A stretch of 64,000 nt of DNA from Psychroflexus salis (GTDB taxonomy: Bacteria > Bacteroidota > Bacteroidia > Flavobacteriales > Flavobacteriaceae). Position 1 is the stretch's first letter. Each line of letters opens with the position of its first letter. The position numbers and the translations under genes were made by a program. Under the pieces are notes generated by a model. The model ran no database searches. It was given only the letters and a program-made list of their open reading frames with translations, and had not been told where the DNA came from. Where the stretch lies: NCBI RefSeq assembly GCF_014640175.1, contig NZ_BMGL01000006.1, positions 124,001 through 188,000 on the forward strand, given 5' to 3'. Positions 32,993 to 41,847 of this stretch are shown in pieces.

Positions 32993-34342
32993 ATGCAAGA
33001 AGACTTGAGCTTATTTCATGAAATCGCTGAAAAATTATTTACTGAAGAAGAGAAAAATCCCGTTGTTAGACCTATTCCACCTGATGAAGTTTACGATGAA
33101 TTTAATTTGCATTTAGATGAAGATGGAATAACTGAAAATGAATTTGCTGAACTGATTGAAAAAGTGGTTTTAAACACGCCAAGAACTTCTTCTAAATTAT
33201 TTTTTAATCAACTTTTTGGTGGCAGAAATACCAAAGCAACTTTAGGCGAATTATTAGCTGTTTTGTTGAATACGAGCATGTATACTTACAAAGTGGGTGG
33301 ACCACAAGTGGGAATAGAAAAAGCACTTTTAAGTGAAATTTGTAATTTAATTAATTATCCTAAAAACGCAGGTGGCACTTTTGCTCCTGGCGGGTCGATG
33401 AGTAATTTTATGGCCTTATTAATGGCAAGAGATGTTGCCAATCAGCATATTAAAACGGAGGGCGTTCACCAAAAAATGACTTTATATACTTCAGCTGAAT
33501 CGCACTACTCTATTCAAAAAAATGCAAGTTTTGCTGGCGTGGGAACTCAACAAATTAGAAGCATACAAACCGATGAGTTTGGAAAAATGATTCCAGCTGA
33601 ATTTGAAAAACAAGTACAACAAGATATGGCCGATGGATTTTTACCATTCTTTGTTAACATCACCGCTGGAACTACAGTTTTAGGGGCATTTGACGAAATT
33701 GAAAGCTTAGATGCCATCGCTAAAAAATACAAAATTTGGAGTCATGTAGATGGTGCGTATTGTGGTGCTGTTTTGTTTAGTGAAAAATATAAACACTTGA
33801 TAAAAGGAGTTGAAAACGTAGATTCGTTTAGTTTTAATGCGCATAAAATGTTAAACACGCCTTTAAGTAGTTCCATCATTGTTACGAAAAACCGATATAA
33901 TCTACATCATTCTTTTGCCTGCGATGCCAATTATTTATACCAAACAGATGGAGATGATTTTAACTTAGGAAAAACATCGCTACAATGTGGCAGAAGAAAC
34001 GATGCGTTGAAGTATTGGTGCTTATGGAAATCGATAGGTACTAGAGGTTTAGCGAAAATGGTTAATCATCAATTTGCTTTGGCTGAAACCGCTCGAAACT
34101 ATATAAAAGAAAATGATGATTATACTTTGTATAGTTACGACGATTCTATTTCAATTTGCTTTAATTACAAAGATATCGATCCAAAGGTATTGTGCAATTT
34201 ACTATACGAAGAAGCCAAGCTAATGGTAGGTTATGGTCATTTCGATGGAGTTGATTTTATTCGTTTGGTCACTATTAATAGTAATAATACAGATGAAGAA
34301 ATTGAAAACTTTTTTAAAGTTCTAGAGAAATTTGCAAAATAA
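32993..34342 (+). CDS. PLP-dependent decarboxylase, probably cysteine sulfinate decarboxylase
   Basis: This 449-residue enzyme belongs to the group II amino-acid decarboxylases. The PLP lysine is Lys285 in FNAHKMLNTPLSS. Other motifs are GGTFAPGGSMSNFMALLMARD (phosphate region), SHYSIQKNASFAG (ring-stacking His) and HVDGAYCGAVLFS (Asp contact). Family members act on glutamate, aspartate, 2,4-diaminobutyrate or cysteine sulfinate. The divergent cysteine dioxygenase next door argues for cysteine sulfinate, giving hypotaurine, then taurine. The assignment of substrate is therefore from context; the family is certain. Confidence 0.85.
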   Translation: MQEDLSLFHEIAEKLFTEEEKNPVVRPIPPDEVYDEFNLHLDEDGITENEFAELIEKVVLNTPRTSSKLFFNQLFGGRNTKATLGELLAVLLNTSMYTYKVGGPQVGIEKALLSEICNLINYPKNAGGTFAPGGSMSNFMALLMARDVANQHIKTEGVHQKMTLYTSAESHYSIQKNASFAGVGTQQIRSIQTDEFGKMIPAEFEKQVQQDMADGFLPFFVNITAGTTVLGAFDEIESLDAIAKKYKIWSHVDGAYCGAVLFSEKYKHLIKGVENVDSFSFNAHKMLNTPLSSSIIVTKNRYNLHHSFACDANYLYQTDGDDFNLGKTSLQCGRRNDALKYWCLWKSIGTRGLAKMVNHQFALAETARNYIKENDDYTLYSYDDSISICFNYKDIDPKVLCNLLYEEAKLMVGYGHFDGVDFIRLVTINSNNTDEEIENFFKVLEKFAK

Positions 34343-34456
34343 TTAAAAGCTGAGTAAGTTTAGCTTTGATTATGATTTTAAATTTATTCCGCTAATTCCG
34401 AAATCCTTAAATTTCACCTATTAACAAGAAAGCTATCATTAGGCAATTAAGCTAGT

Positions 34457-35014
34457 TTATTCTTTCCATTTAATGTTGCACCCCATACTCGGTTTTTGAT
34501 TTTTTGGTGGTGATTGATTATTTCTAATAGCGTCCAAAGCTTCACGAATATTTCTTCCTGAAATCGGCACACCATTTTTTGGTCTAGAATCGTCTAACTG
34601 TCCACGGTAAAAAAGTTGGTTTTCTTCATCAAAAACATAAAAATCTGGAGTGCAAGCTGCTTTATAAGCTCTTGCTACGCTTTGATCTTCATCGTATAAA
34701 TAAGGAAAAGGATAATTTAATTTTCGAGCATACTCAAACATTTTATCAGGATGATCTTCGGGGTAATTCTCCACATCATTACTAGATATAGCCACAAAAC
34801 CAAAACCCAAAATTCGGTAATCGTTAGCTAAGCGAACAATTTCTTCGTTTACATGCTTAACGTATGGACAATGGTTACAAATAAACATAACCACAGTTCC
34901 TTTTTCTCCACGAATAGCTTTAAAAGTATAAAATTCTCTACTTAATGTATCTTTTAATTGAAAGTCGGGAGCTTCAATACCTAACTCCAACATGTTTGAA
35001 GGTGTAAGTGACAT
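34457..35014 (-). CDS. Thioredoxin-fold redoxin protein with CNHC motif
   Basis: This 185-residue protein has a thioredoxin-like/AhpC-TSA fold with the redox motif Cys46-Asn-His-Cys49 in FICNHCPYVKH, followed by a cis-Pro region. The motif is unlike thioredoxin CGPC. It lacks a signal peptide and is therefore cytoplasmic. It begins 48 nt after arsC on the same strand and could supply electrons to the arsenate reductase, but such genes are also found elsewhere in flavobacterial genomes. Role inferred from position only. Confidence 0.85.
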   Translation of the reverse strand: MSLTPSNMLELGIEAPDFQLKDTLSREFYTFKAIRGEKGTVVMFICNHCPYVKHVNEEIVRLANDYRILGFGFVAISSNDVENYPEDHPDKMFEYARKLNYPFPYLYDEDQSVARAYKAACTPDFYVFDEENQLFYRGQLDDSRPKNGVPISGRNIREALDAIRNNQSPPKNQKPSMGCNIKWKE

Positions 35015-35062
35015 ATTTTTTTGAAGCTAATTTACATTAATATGTAAAATAAGAAGCTGTTT

Positions 35063-35479
35063 TTAAGCAAATTTATCGGCTGCAAAATCCAAGCAATATT
35101 GCTTAATCATTTCACGTACTTTTCTAAATTCTTCCAACACTTCATCTTCACTTCCTTTGGCTTTAGCTGGGTCTGGGAAATTATAGTGCAAGCGCTCTCC
35201 TTTTCCGATAAACAAAGGACATTTTTCTTTGGCATGATCGCAAACCGTGATGATGTAATCAAATTCAATAGCTTTGTATTCATCTAAGTGATTAGAAGTA
35301 TGATTAGACAAATCAATTTCTTCTTCCTTCATTAATTCAATGGCTTTTGGATTTACGCCATGCGTTTCTACACCAGCACTATACACTTCAACTAAATCTG
35401 CTAAATAAGTTTTTAGGAAACCATGTGCTATTTGACTTCTACAGCTGTTTCCTGTACATAAAATTAAGATTTTTTTCAT
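35063..35479 (-). CDS. arsC: Arsenate reductase, low-molecular-weight phosphatase type
   Basis: This 138-residue protein has the CX5R loop Cys8-TGNSC-Arg14 and two further cysteines in ITVCDHAKEKCPLF. This three-cysteine set is typical of thioredoxin-coupled ArsC (S. aureus pI258 type), which reduces arsenate to arsenite. It differs from the phosphatase at 15.0 kb, which lacks the redox pair. It lies 12 nt after the acr3 gene in the arsenic operon and is followed by a thioredoxin-fold gene that may serve as reductant. Confidence 0.9.
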   Translation of the reverse strand: MKKILILCTGNSCRSQIAHGFLKTYLADLVEVYSAGVETHGVNPKAIELMKEEEIDLSNHTSNHLDEYKAIEFDYIITVCDHAKEKCPLFIGKGERLHYNFPDPAKAKGSEDEVLEEFRKVREMIKQYCLDFAADKFA

Positions 35480-35491
35480 TTTGAATATTGT

Positions 35492-36502
35492 TTAATATCG
35501 CCATTTATTGGCAATGGCTACTAGAGATAACATAATAGGTACTTCAATTAAAACACCTACCACAGTAGCTAAAGATGCACCCGAATTTAATCCGAACAAG
35601 GAAATTGCTACGGCAACCGCTAACTCAAAAAAATTACTAGCACCAATCATAGCAGAAGGCGCACAAACCTTATGTTTCAATTTTATATAGCGACCTAAAA
35701 ACCACGTAATAAAAAAGATAAAATAAGTTTGAATGGTGAGTGGTACAGCAATTAGCAAAATATGAAAGGGGTTATTTAAAATTTTATCGCCTTGAAAAGC
35801 GAATAAAAGTACTAAAGTGGTAATTAAAGCAACCATAGAAACGGACTTCAACTTCGCAATAAAAACTTGGGTAAACCATTCTTTACCTTTAGATTTAATA
35901 AATAAATTGCTGGACAAATAACCTGCAACTAAAGGAATAACAACAAAAATCAAAACAGAATACAACAAAGTGTCGTATGGAATTTCAATATTTGTGACGC
36001 CCAACAAAAAACGAACAATGGGAATAAAAAGCACCAATAAAATTAAATCGTTTAACGAAACTTGCACTAAGGTATAATTGGCATCGCCCTTTGTTAAATA
36101 CGACCAAACAAACACCATGGCAGTACAAGGAGCAGCTCCCAAAATAATGGCTCCAGCAATATATTGTTCGGCTTCTTCTGGATGTAGATAAGCTTGAAAA
36201 ACTTGGTCGAAAAACAACCAAGCAAAAAAGGCCATCGTAAAAGGTTTTACTAACCAATTAATAACGATGGTTAATCCTAATCCTTTAGAATTTTGCTTTA
36301 CATTTTTTAAAGAAGAAAAATCAATTTGTACCATCATGGGGTAAATCATCATCCAAACCAAAATGGCTACAGGAATATTGACTTTTGCAATTTCTAATTC
36401 ACTTAAAAATTGAATAGAGTTACCTGCAATGCTTCCTATAGCTATACCAGCTATTATGCCTAAAGCTACCCAAACACTTAAATATTTTTCGAATGTTCCC
36501 AT
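35492..36502 (-). CDS. Arsenite efflux permease, ACR3 family
   Basis: This 336-residue protein has about ten transmembrane helices and the ACR3 motif AAPCTAMVFVWSYL, whose Cys is essential for arsenite transport in characterised members, plus GASNFFELAVAVAISLFG near the C-terminus. It exports As(III) (and perhaps antimonite) from the cytoplasm using the proton-motive force. It begins one nt after the DUF6428 stop and ends 12 nt before arsC, so the operon is tightly packed. Confidence 0.94.
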   Translation of the reverse strand: MGTFEKYLSVWVALGIIAGIAIGSIAGNSIQFLSELEIAKVNIPVAILVWMMIYPMMVQIDFSSLKNVKQNSKGLGLTIVINWLVKPFTMAFFAWLFFDQVFQAYLHPEEAEQYIAGAIILGAAPCTAMVFVWSYLTKGDANYTLVQVSLNDLILLVLFIPIVRFLLGVTNIEIPYDTLLYSVLIFVVIPLVAGYLSSNLFIKSKGKEWFTQVFIAKLKSVSMVALITTLVLLFAFQGDKILNNPFHILLIAVPLTIQTYFIFFITWFLGRYIKLKHKVCAPSAMIGASNFFELAVAVAISLFGLNSGASLATVVGVLIEVPIMLSLVAIANKWRY

Positions 36503-36503
36503 T

Positions 36504-36992
36504 TTAGCAGCAACCAGAATTTGGAGTACAGGCTTGCATTTTAGCTTGTAATTCAGAAAGCTTCATTTTGGGTTTCTTTTTTGGCATTTTATTTTCAGGA
36601 ATACCACAACTATCTTTGGCTAAACAATCGGTTAAAGTAGTTTGTAAAATGAATTTTCCATCGGCAAAATCTAAATGATATTTCCCTATGGTATTGCCTT
36701 GGTATTCTACTTCCACTTCTAAATCTTCACTAATTCCAAGTTTTTCTTCAGAAAGTAAGATGATATTTTTCAACTTTTTAGGCTCCAAACGATGATCTAC
36801 ATCTTCGGCTGTCCACAATTGAAAATTGACTGCTTTTTCATTTCGAATTGTTCCACCACAATCGATAAAATCACGTTGAACCAAACCGACTTCAGTTACA
36901 TGAAAATGATGTGGAACTGTTTCACCATCTGGCAAATTAAAGATAAGTTGATTTACTTTTTCTAGATGTTGTTTTATTTCTTTTAATTTCAT
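36504..36992 (-). CDS. DUF6428 family protein of arsenic operon
   Basis: The start is placed at MKLKEIKQHLEKVNQ, 7 codons inside the longest frame; the longer version would run into arsR. The 162-residue soluble protein has a beta-rich core (VPHHFHVTEVGLVQRDFIDCGGTIR and LEVEVEYQGNTIGKYHLDFADGKFIL) and a Cys-containing C-terminus (DCLAKDSCGIP and the final CTPNSGCC). DUF6428 genes occur regularly between arsR and acr3 in Bacteroidota. The terminal cysteines might bind As(III), but no biochemical data are known to me. Spacing to acr3 is one nt. Confidence 0.85.
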   Translation of the reverse strand: MKLKEIKQHLEKVNQLIFNLPDGETVPHHFHVTEVGLVQRDFIDCGGTIRNEKAVNFQLWTAEDVDHRLEPKKLKNIILLSEEKLGISEDLEVEVEYQGNTIGKYHLDFADGKFILQTTLTDCLAKDSCGIPENKMPKKKPKMKLSELQAKMQACTPNSGCC

Positions 36993-37003
36993 TATTAAAT
37001 ATT

Positions 37004-37336
37004 TTAACAGCACAAAGATTTCAATGCTGCTTCTTGATTTATAAAATTTCCGATACTTTTTCTAAATTCATTCCATTGGTCAACATCTAAACAGTAACAT
37101 GTAGACGGACCTTGAATCGTACCTTGAATTAAACCTGCTTTTTTCAAGGCTAACAAATGCTGACTTACAGTAGATTGCGCCAGTCCTAAATCCTGAACAA
37201 AATCTCCACAAACACAAGTTTCAGTTTGAAGCAAACGATTAATGATGGTTATTCTCGCTGGATGTGCCACGGCTTTTGCCAGGTTGGCAATTGCATTAAC
37301 TTCGTTTGTAAAAAGCTTGGTTTTTGTAGTTCCCAT
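37004..37336 (-). CDS. arsR: ArsR/SmtB family transcriptional repressor
   Basis: This 110-residue protein has a winged helix (DLGLAQSTVSQHLLALKKAGL, recognition helix) preceded by the As(III)-sensing pattern ETCVCGDF (Cys41-Val-Cys43). Extra cysteines occur in STCYCLDV and a C-terminal LCC; these could serve as additional ligands. It would release the operator when arsenite binds, derepressing arsR-DUF6428-acr3-arsC. The start ATG lies about 15 nt after a -7 box and 31 nt from a palindrome, which forms the likely operator. Confidence 0.93.
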   Translation of the reverse strand: MGTTKTKLFTNEVNAIANLAKAVAHPARITIINRLLQTETCVCGDFVQDLGLAQSTVSQHLLALKKAGLIQGTIQGPSTCYCLDVDQWNEFRKSIGNFINQEAALKSLCC

Positions 37337-37351
37337 TTCTATAATTTAATG

Positions 37352-37382
37352 CAAATATAGATATTAATCGTAACATTACGAT
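37352..37382 (-). promoter_or_regulatory. arsR promoter with ArsR-like operator
   Basis: On the reverse strand TATATTTG (37359-37352) is a perfect -7 box. Just upstream the palindrome ATCGTAACATTACGAT (37367-37382) has 7-nt arms around a 2-nt centre and covers the expected -33 zone. An ArsR dimer bound there would block RNA polymerase. Confidence 0.65.
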
Positions 37383-37396
37383 GAATGATGATTAAA

Positions 37397-37426
37397 AAAA
37401 AGCCTAAATATTAATTTAGGCTTTTT
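37397..37426 (-). terminator. Terminator of the porin/lipoprotein operon
   Basis: AAAAAGCCTAAAT pairs with ATTTAGGCTTTTT around a 4-nt loop, with T's on the reverse strand, 40 nt past the stop at 37466. Confidence 0.85.
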
Positions 37427-37465
37427 CTCAAACAATTATAAAAATCAAACAAACAACAATTCAAA

Positions 37466-38971
37466 TTATAAATTAAAGCTTAAACTTAGCATGATATTGT
37501 TTATAGTGTTTTCTACAAAGGCGCGTTCTTGCAATCCAGTTTGTACAAATTCATCATTTCGCTCCAAGTGCGTTCTTCGCCAAGCTAAATCTAGTGAGGT
37601 ATTACCAAAACTATACCCTAAACCTAACGAAAATCCGTTGGTATCGCCAATTATAAATCCTTCTGAATATGGACTTTCTGCGTAATGATAACCACTCCTC
37701 AAACTCCATAGTCCTATTCTATATTCTCCTCCAAGATTAAAATTATTAGTAGCTTGAAATACTTGGTCTATTTGAGCATTTTCAGTTTGGAAACCGCGAG
37801 ATGTAAATCGCTGGTTAGAAAAATCCTGATAGGAATAATCCATACTTATAATTCCATTGTTTCCGAATATATAAGCAAAACTAAATGTACCTTTTCCAGG
37901 CGATCGGAAGTTGTATGATGGAAACAAGACAAGCGTATCAGGAAATGCACTAATAAATTCATTTCTACTTTGCGAAAAAGTCTCTAAGCCTTGCGAAATT
38001 TCATCTTCAATTCTAAACCAAGTTGGCGATTGGTATGCCAACCCAATCCGAACTTGCTCGATGGGTTTGTAAATGGCTCCAAACTGAAATGAAAAACCCG
38101 ACCCACGCGTTCGCAAATCATTTTCATAATAAACTTCTCGAATATCACCGGTTCCATCATTCGTTTCAAGATAGGATGAAAAACGATCATAATTGACAAA
38201 ATGAAAATTAAGATTCATCCCCACGTATAATTTTTTAAAAAGTTGACTTCCTAGATTAAATGAAAGCTGTCCATTTAAACCCGATTCTCGAGTAATCATA
38301 TCGTTAGTAAAAGAAGTCGAATTTATATTGGCTTGATAAGACGAATCATCTAAAGCCGTAGGATCTATTAAAAAAGTTTCGTAGGCTAAATAAGCTTCTT
38401 GCGCTGCAAAACCAAACTGCTGACCAAGGTTTCTATATAAACTTGAAAAATTTTGATTATTGGGTATAAAGTTGTTTACAGGAATTTCTTCAGCACGATT
38501 TACAAAATAATCGCCAATGGTATTAGCCGTTTCCCCAAAAGCAGCAAACCGAGCATCATGATTAAAGGTTCTATCGTAATTAACACCAAAAGATATTTTA
38601 TTAACTGAAGAGTTTTCGTTGTTATTTTTATAGACAAAAACCATTCCTGCCTGAGACAAATCAAAATTTCTTCTTCTTGTCTCATCATTTTGAGAAGACA
38701 AAGTACCAAAACTGGTTTCAACTTTATTAAAATTTTGATCTAAAGTAAAAGCAGCTTTGTTAGTAATGAAAACCGCAGAACCTGCTGGATTGATTTTTAA
38801 TGAAGATAAATCTCCTCCTAAAGCTCCAAATGCACCACTCATTCCAACAAAACGGGCTGTCCCTGTTAATTCTTGTCTCGAAAAACGATAAGCATCATTT
38901 AAATCTTGTGCTGCTGCACCAAGTGATGCAGCACACAAGAAACTTAAAGTACTATTTTTAATCCAATTCAT
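37466..38971 (-). CDS. Outer-membrane transport protein, OmpP1/FadL/TodX-like
   Basis: This 501-residue protein has a signal peptide (ending GAAAQ) and the N-terminal hatch motif of the FadL family (DLNDAYRFSRQELTGTARFVGMSGAFGALGGDLSSLKINPAGSAVF), followed by a beta barrel ending in NIMLSLSFNL. FadL-type channels admit hydrophobic substrates such as fatty acids or aromatic compounds. The substrate is unknown. It starts 20 nt after the Arg/Ser-rich lipoprotein gene, indicating an operon. Confidence 0.9.
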   Translation of the reverse strand: MNWIKNSTLSFLCAASLGAAAQDLNDAYRFSRQELTGTARFVGMSGAFGALGGDLSSLKINPAGSAVFITNKAAFTLDQNFNKVETSFGTLSSQNDETRRRNFDLSQAGMVFVYKNNNENSSVNKISFGVNYDRTFNHDARFAAFGETANTIGDYFVNRAEEIPVNNFIPNNQNFSSLYRNLGQQFGFAAQEAYLAYETFLIDPTALDDSSYQANINSTSFTNDMITRESGLNGQLSFNLGSQLFKKLYVGMNLNFHFVNYDRFSSYLETNDGTGDIREVYYENDLRTRGSGFSFQFGAIYKPIEQVRIGLAYQSPTWFRIEDEISQGLETFSQSRNEFISAFPDTLVLFPSYNFRSPGKGTFSFAYIFGNNGIISMDYSYQDFSNQRFTSRGFQTENAQIDQVFQATNNFNLGGEYRIGLWSLRSGYHYAESPYSEGFIIGDTNGFSLGLGYSFGNTSLDLAWRRTHLERNDEFVQTGLQERAFVENTINNIMLSLSFNL

Positions 38972-38991
38972 AATTTCAAAATTAATTTATA

Positions 38992-40239
38992 TTATCGTCT
39001 GCCACCAGATCTACTGCTACCTCCACTAGAGCGAGTCCCACCGCTACTTCGGCTACTGCTTGAACTTCGAGTTGAAGTTGACCTTGAACTTGAACGTGTA
39101 CTAGACGACCTTGCATTGCTATTTCGGCTAGAGCTTCTATTTACTCTGGAAGTTCCATTTGTAGAACGCAATGCACCATTAGTACGCTGTAAGCTTGATG
39201 ATCTTGAATTTGAATATGCTCTAGCATTTGACCTAGCGTTCACACCGTTAGAATTTCTAACTCGTCTTACATTAGTAGCATTACTTCTGCTTAGTGAACT
39301 TCTTGAACTTCGTACGTTGGCTCTTGTAGATCTAACATTTCGCGATGAAGAATTGCCCCGAACATTAGCACTACTTCTCACACCAGAACTTCTACGATCT
39401 GAACTTCGTACATTTCTGTTACTTCTAACATTATTGCTACCCCTAACACTTGATGAATTTCGATTACTTCTAACACCAGAATTATTGGCATATGCGTTAC
39501 GATTATTTCTAAAACCAGCATTGCGGTAACTTCTATTATAAGCATACGATCCATAAAAACCACCTCCATAACCCCATCCAGGGCCATAAAAGCCACCATA
39601 CCAAGCTGGACCGTACAAACCGCCCCAACCCCATGCTGGACCATAAAAACCACCCCAGCCTAGACCCCATCTTGAGCCATATATTCCGCCCCAGCCCCAT
39701 CTAGGGCCGTAAAAACCACCCCAATTATTAAAAAATGGGTCGTAAAAGCCGCCGCCCCAACCAGCACCTCCGTAAATATTAACATTAACATTTGAAGCAG
39801 TAGTACCCCAACCGCCATTACTCATACCTTGCGATTGACTTGCATATTCGACATAATCTACGTCATCATTATAATAAAAATTAGTATTTTCGGGAAGCGA
39901 ATTAGTTGAAGATGAGTAATTATCTACATCGGTGAATGATTCGGGCGATGTAGTTTGTCTAGCTTTTTCAATTTGCTCTCCTTGTTCTTTAAAATAATTG
40001 GCATAATCAGTATTAGAAGATGCATTAGATTTAGGATTTACATTAGTATTAATTGAAGGCTCAGCTGTTCTTTGGTTAGCTATGCCTACTCGAGATTCGT
40101 TATTAGAATAGTTACTTTCTCCGTAAATACCATCATTTGGTGTACTTACGTTTTGAAAAGAACCGCAAGAAGACATAAAAACCACACCTAGGCTTACACC
40201 TAGTGTTTTTAATTGAAACTTTAAATTTTTGACTTGCAT
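38992..40239 (-). CDS. Lipoprotein with Gly/aromatic repeats and Arg/Ser/Asn-rich tail
   Basis: This 415-residue protein has a lipoprotein signal (Cys25 in FMSSC), a spacer, then a Gly-aromatic repeat part (about residues 150-235) with many copies of GFYGP/WGWGG, and finally a 170-residue tail made almost only of Arg, Ser and Asn (NVRSS-like units, ending SGGSSRSGGRR). The tail is highly basic and must be disordered. A low-complexity, cationic, exported protein could coat the surface or bind polyanions such as LPS or nucleic acids, but no function is known. It heads an operon with the FadL-like porin. A TAAATTTG box at 40270-40277 is 30 nt upstream on this strand. Confidence 0.8.
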   Translation of the reverse strand: MQVKNLKFQLKTLGVSLGVVFMSSCGSFQNVSTPNDGIYGESNYSNNESRVGIANQRTAEPSINTNVNPKSNASSNTDYANYFKEQGEQIEKARQTTSPESFTDVDNYSSSTNSLPENTNFYYNDDVDYVEYASQSQGMSNGGWGTTASNVNVNIYGGAGWGGGFYDPFFNNWGGFYGPRWGWGGIYGSRWGLGWGGFYGPAWGWGGLYGPAWYGGFYGPGWGYGGGFYGSYAYNRSYRNAGFRNNRNAYANNSGVRSNRNSSSVRGSNNVRSNRNVRSSDRRSSGVRSSANVRGNSSSRNVRSTRANVRSSRSSLSRSNATNVRRVRNSNGVNARSNARAYSNSRSSSLQRTNGALRSTNGTSRVNRSSSRNSNARSSSTRSSSRSTSTRSSSSSRSSGGTRSSGGSSRSGGRR

Positions 40240-40351
40240 AACTTGTGGTTTTAAATGTTTAACTTATTACAAATTTACTTAGTTTTGTTGCTCTAAAACT
40301 GAAGTATAAATATAGAAACAATATTTGTGCCAAACACACAAAACACTTGCA

Positions 40352-41830
40352 ATGAGTAAAAGCTTAACAAAACGTTCGGAAGATTATTCGAAATGGTACA
40401 ATGAGCTAGTCGTAAAAGCAGACTTAGCTGAAAATTCGTCCGTACGAGGATCTATGGTTATTAAACCATACGGATATGCCATATGGGAAAAAGTACAAGC
40501 ACAATTAGACAAAAGGTTTAAAGAAACAGGACATCAAAATGCCTATTTCCCATTATTTGTCCCCAAAAGCTTATTTGAAGCTGAAGAAAAAAATGCTGAA
40601 GGCTTTGCTAAAGAATGTGCTGTTGTTACGCACTATCGACTTAAAACCAATCCTGAAGATCCTACTAAATTAATGGTTGATCCTGAAGCGAAGTTGGAAG
40701 AAGAATTAATTGTAAGACCAACTTCTGAAGCCATTATCTGGAACACTTATAAAAACTGGATTCAATCCTACCGCGATTTACCAATTTTAATTAATCAATG
40801 GGCAAATGTTGTGCGCTGGGAAATGCGAACTCGTTTGTTTTTAAGAACTGCTGAGTTTCTTTGGCAAGAAGGACATACGGCCCATGCCACAAGGCAAGAA
40901 GCCATTGAAGAAACAGTACAAATGAATAACATTTATGCTGAATTTGCAGAAGAATTTATGGCCATACCTGTTATTAAAGGCCGAAAATCTGAAAGTGAAA
41001 AATTTGCTGGAGCAGAAGAAACTTACTGCATTGAAGCACTTATGCAAGATGGAAAAGCTTTGCAAGCTGGAACATCACACTTTTTAGGGCAAAATTTTGC
41101 AAAAGCATTTGATGTTAAGTATACAAACCAAGAAGGCAAACAAGAATTAGTTTGGGCTACAAGTTGGGGAGTTTCAACTCGACTTATGGGCGCACTAATT
41201 ATGACACATAGCGATGATAAAGGCTTGGTCTTACCTCCTAAATTAGCTCCACACCAAGTGGTAATTGTCCCTATTTATCGCTCTAACGAACAATACAATT
41301 CTGTTTGTGAAGTAGCTAAACAAATAAAATTAAATCTAGAAAATGCAGGCGTAAGTGTAAAATTTGATGACCGAGACACTCATAAGCCAGGTTGGAAATT
41401 TGCACAGTACGAATTACAAGGCGTTCCACTACGGATTGCTATTGGGCCAAAAGATTTAGAAAAAGGCAGTGTTGAACTTGCAAGAAGAGACACACTTTCT
41501 AAAGAGTTTGTGCAACAATCTGAATTAGTGTCAATTGTAAAAGATTTATTGCTCGATATTCAAGATAGCTTATTCTACAAAGCAAAAGCATTTAGAGATG
41601 CACACATAACCGAAGTAAATACTTTTGATGAATTTAAAAATGTTTTAAAAGAGAAAGGAGGTTTTATTTCTGCACATTGGGATGGCACTGCAGCAACCGA
41701 ACAAAAGATAAAAGAATTGACCAAAGCAACAATTAGATGCATACCATCTCATTTTAAAAATGAAGTTGGAAAGTGTATATATTCAGGTGCTTCATCTAAC
41801 CAACGTGTGTTATTTGCAAAAGCTTATTAA
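40352..41830 (+). CDS. proS: Prolyl-tRNA synthetase
   Basis: The start is placed at ATG 40352 ([20 protein letters not shown]), 9 codons inside the GTG-initiated longest frame, which agrees with the family start. The 492-residue enzyme charges tRNA-Pro. It is the shorter, eukaryote/archaeon-like form common in Bacteroidota, with RPTSEAIIW (motif 2 region), [12 protein letters not shown] and [31 protein letters not shown] (motif 3), and no bacterial editing insert. The C-terminus holds [18 protein letters not shown]. It is followed by the tRNA-Glu/rpsT cluster. Confidence 0.97.
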   Translation: MSKSLTKRSEDYSKWYNELVVKADLAENSSVRGSMVIKPYGYAIWEKVQAQLDKRFKETGHQNAYFPLFVPKSLFEAEEKNAEGFAKECAVVTHYRLKTNPEDPTKLMVDPEAKLEEELIVRPTSEAIIWNTYKNWIQSYRDLPILINQWANVVRWEMRTRLFLRTAEFLWQEGHTAHATRQEAIEETVQMNNIYAEFAEEFMAIPVIKGRKSESEKFAGAEETYCIEALMQDGKALQAGTSHFLGQNFAKAFDVKYTNQEGKQELVWATSWGVSTRLMGALIMTHSDDKGLVLPPKLAPHQVVIVPIYRSNEQYNSVCEVAKQIKLNLENAGVSVKFDDRDTHKPGWKFAQYELQGVPLRIAIGPKDLEKGSVELARRDTLSKEFVQQSELVSIVKDLLLDIQDSLFYKAKAFRDAHITEVNTFDEFKNVLKEKGGFISAHWDGTAATEQKIKELTKATIRCIPSHFKNEVGKCIYSGASSNQRVLFAKAY

Positions 41831-41847
41831 TTTTTTTGAATAAAATC

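Noticed and set aside
34343-34456. Terminator between the decarboxylase gene and the arsenic operon
   Set aside because: AAAGCT/AGCTTT-like pairing near 34345-34368 is short and lacks a T-run; not strong enough to list.
39000-39700. Repeat-rich DNA that could be mistaken for a CRISPR or tandem-repeat array, and an opposite-strand open frame (39116-39529)
   Set aside because: The periodicity is explained by the coding of RSS/NVRS and GFYGP units in the lipoprotein; repeats are degenerate and spacers are absent. The opposite frame is a composition shadow.
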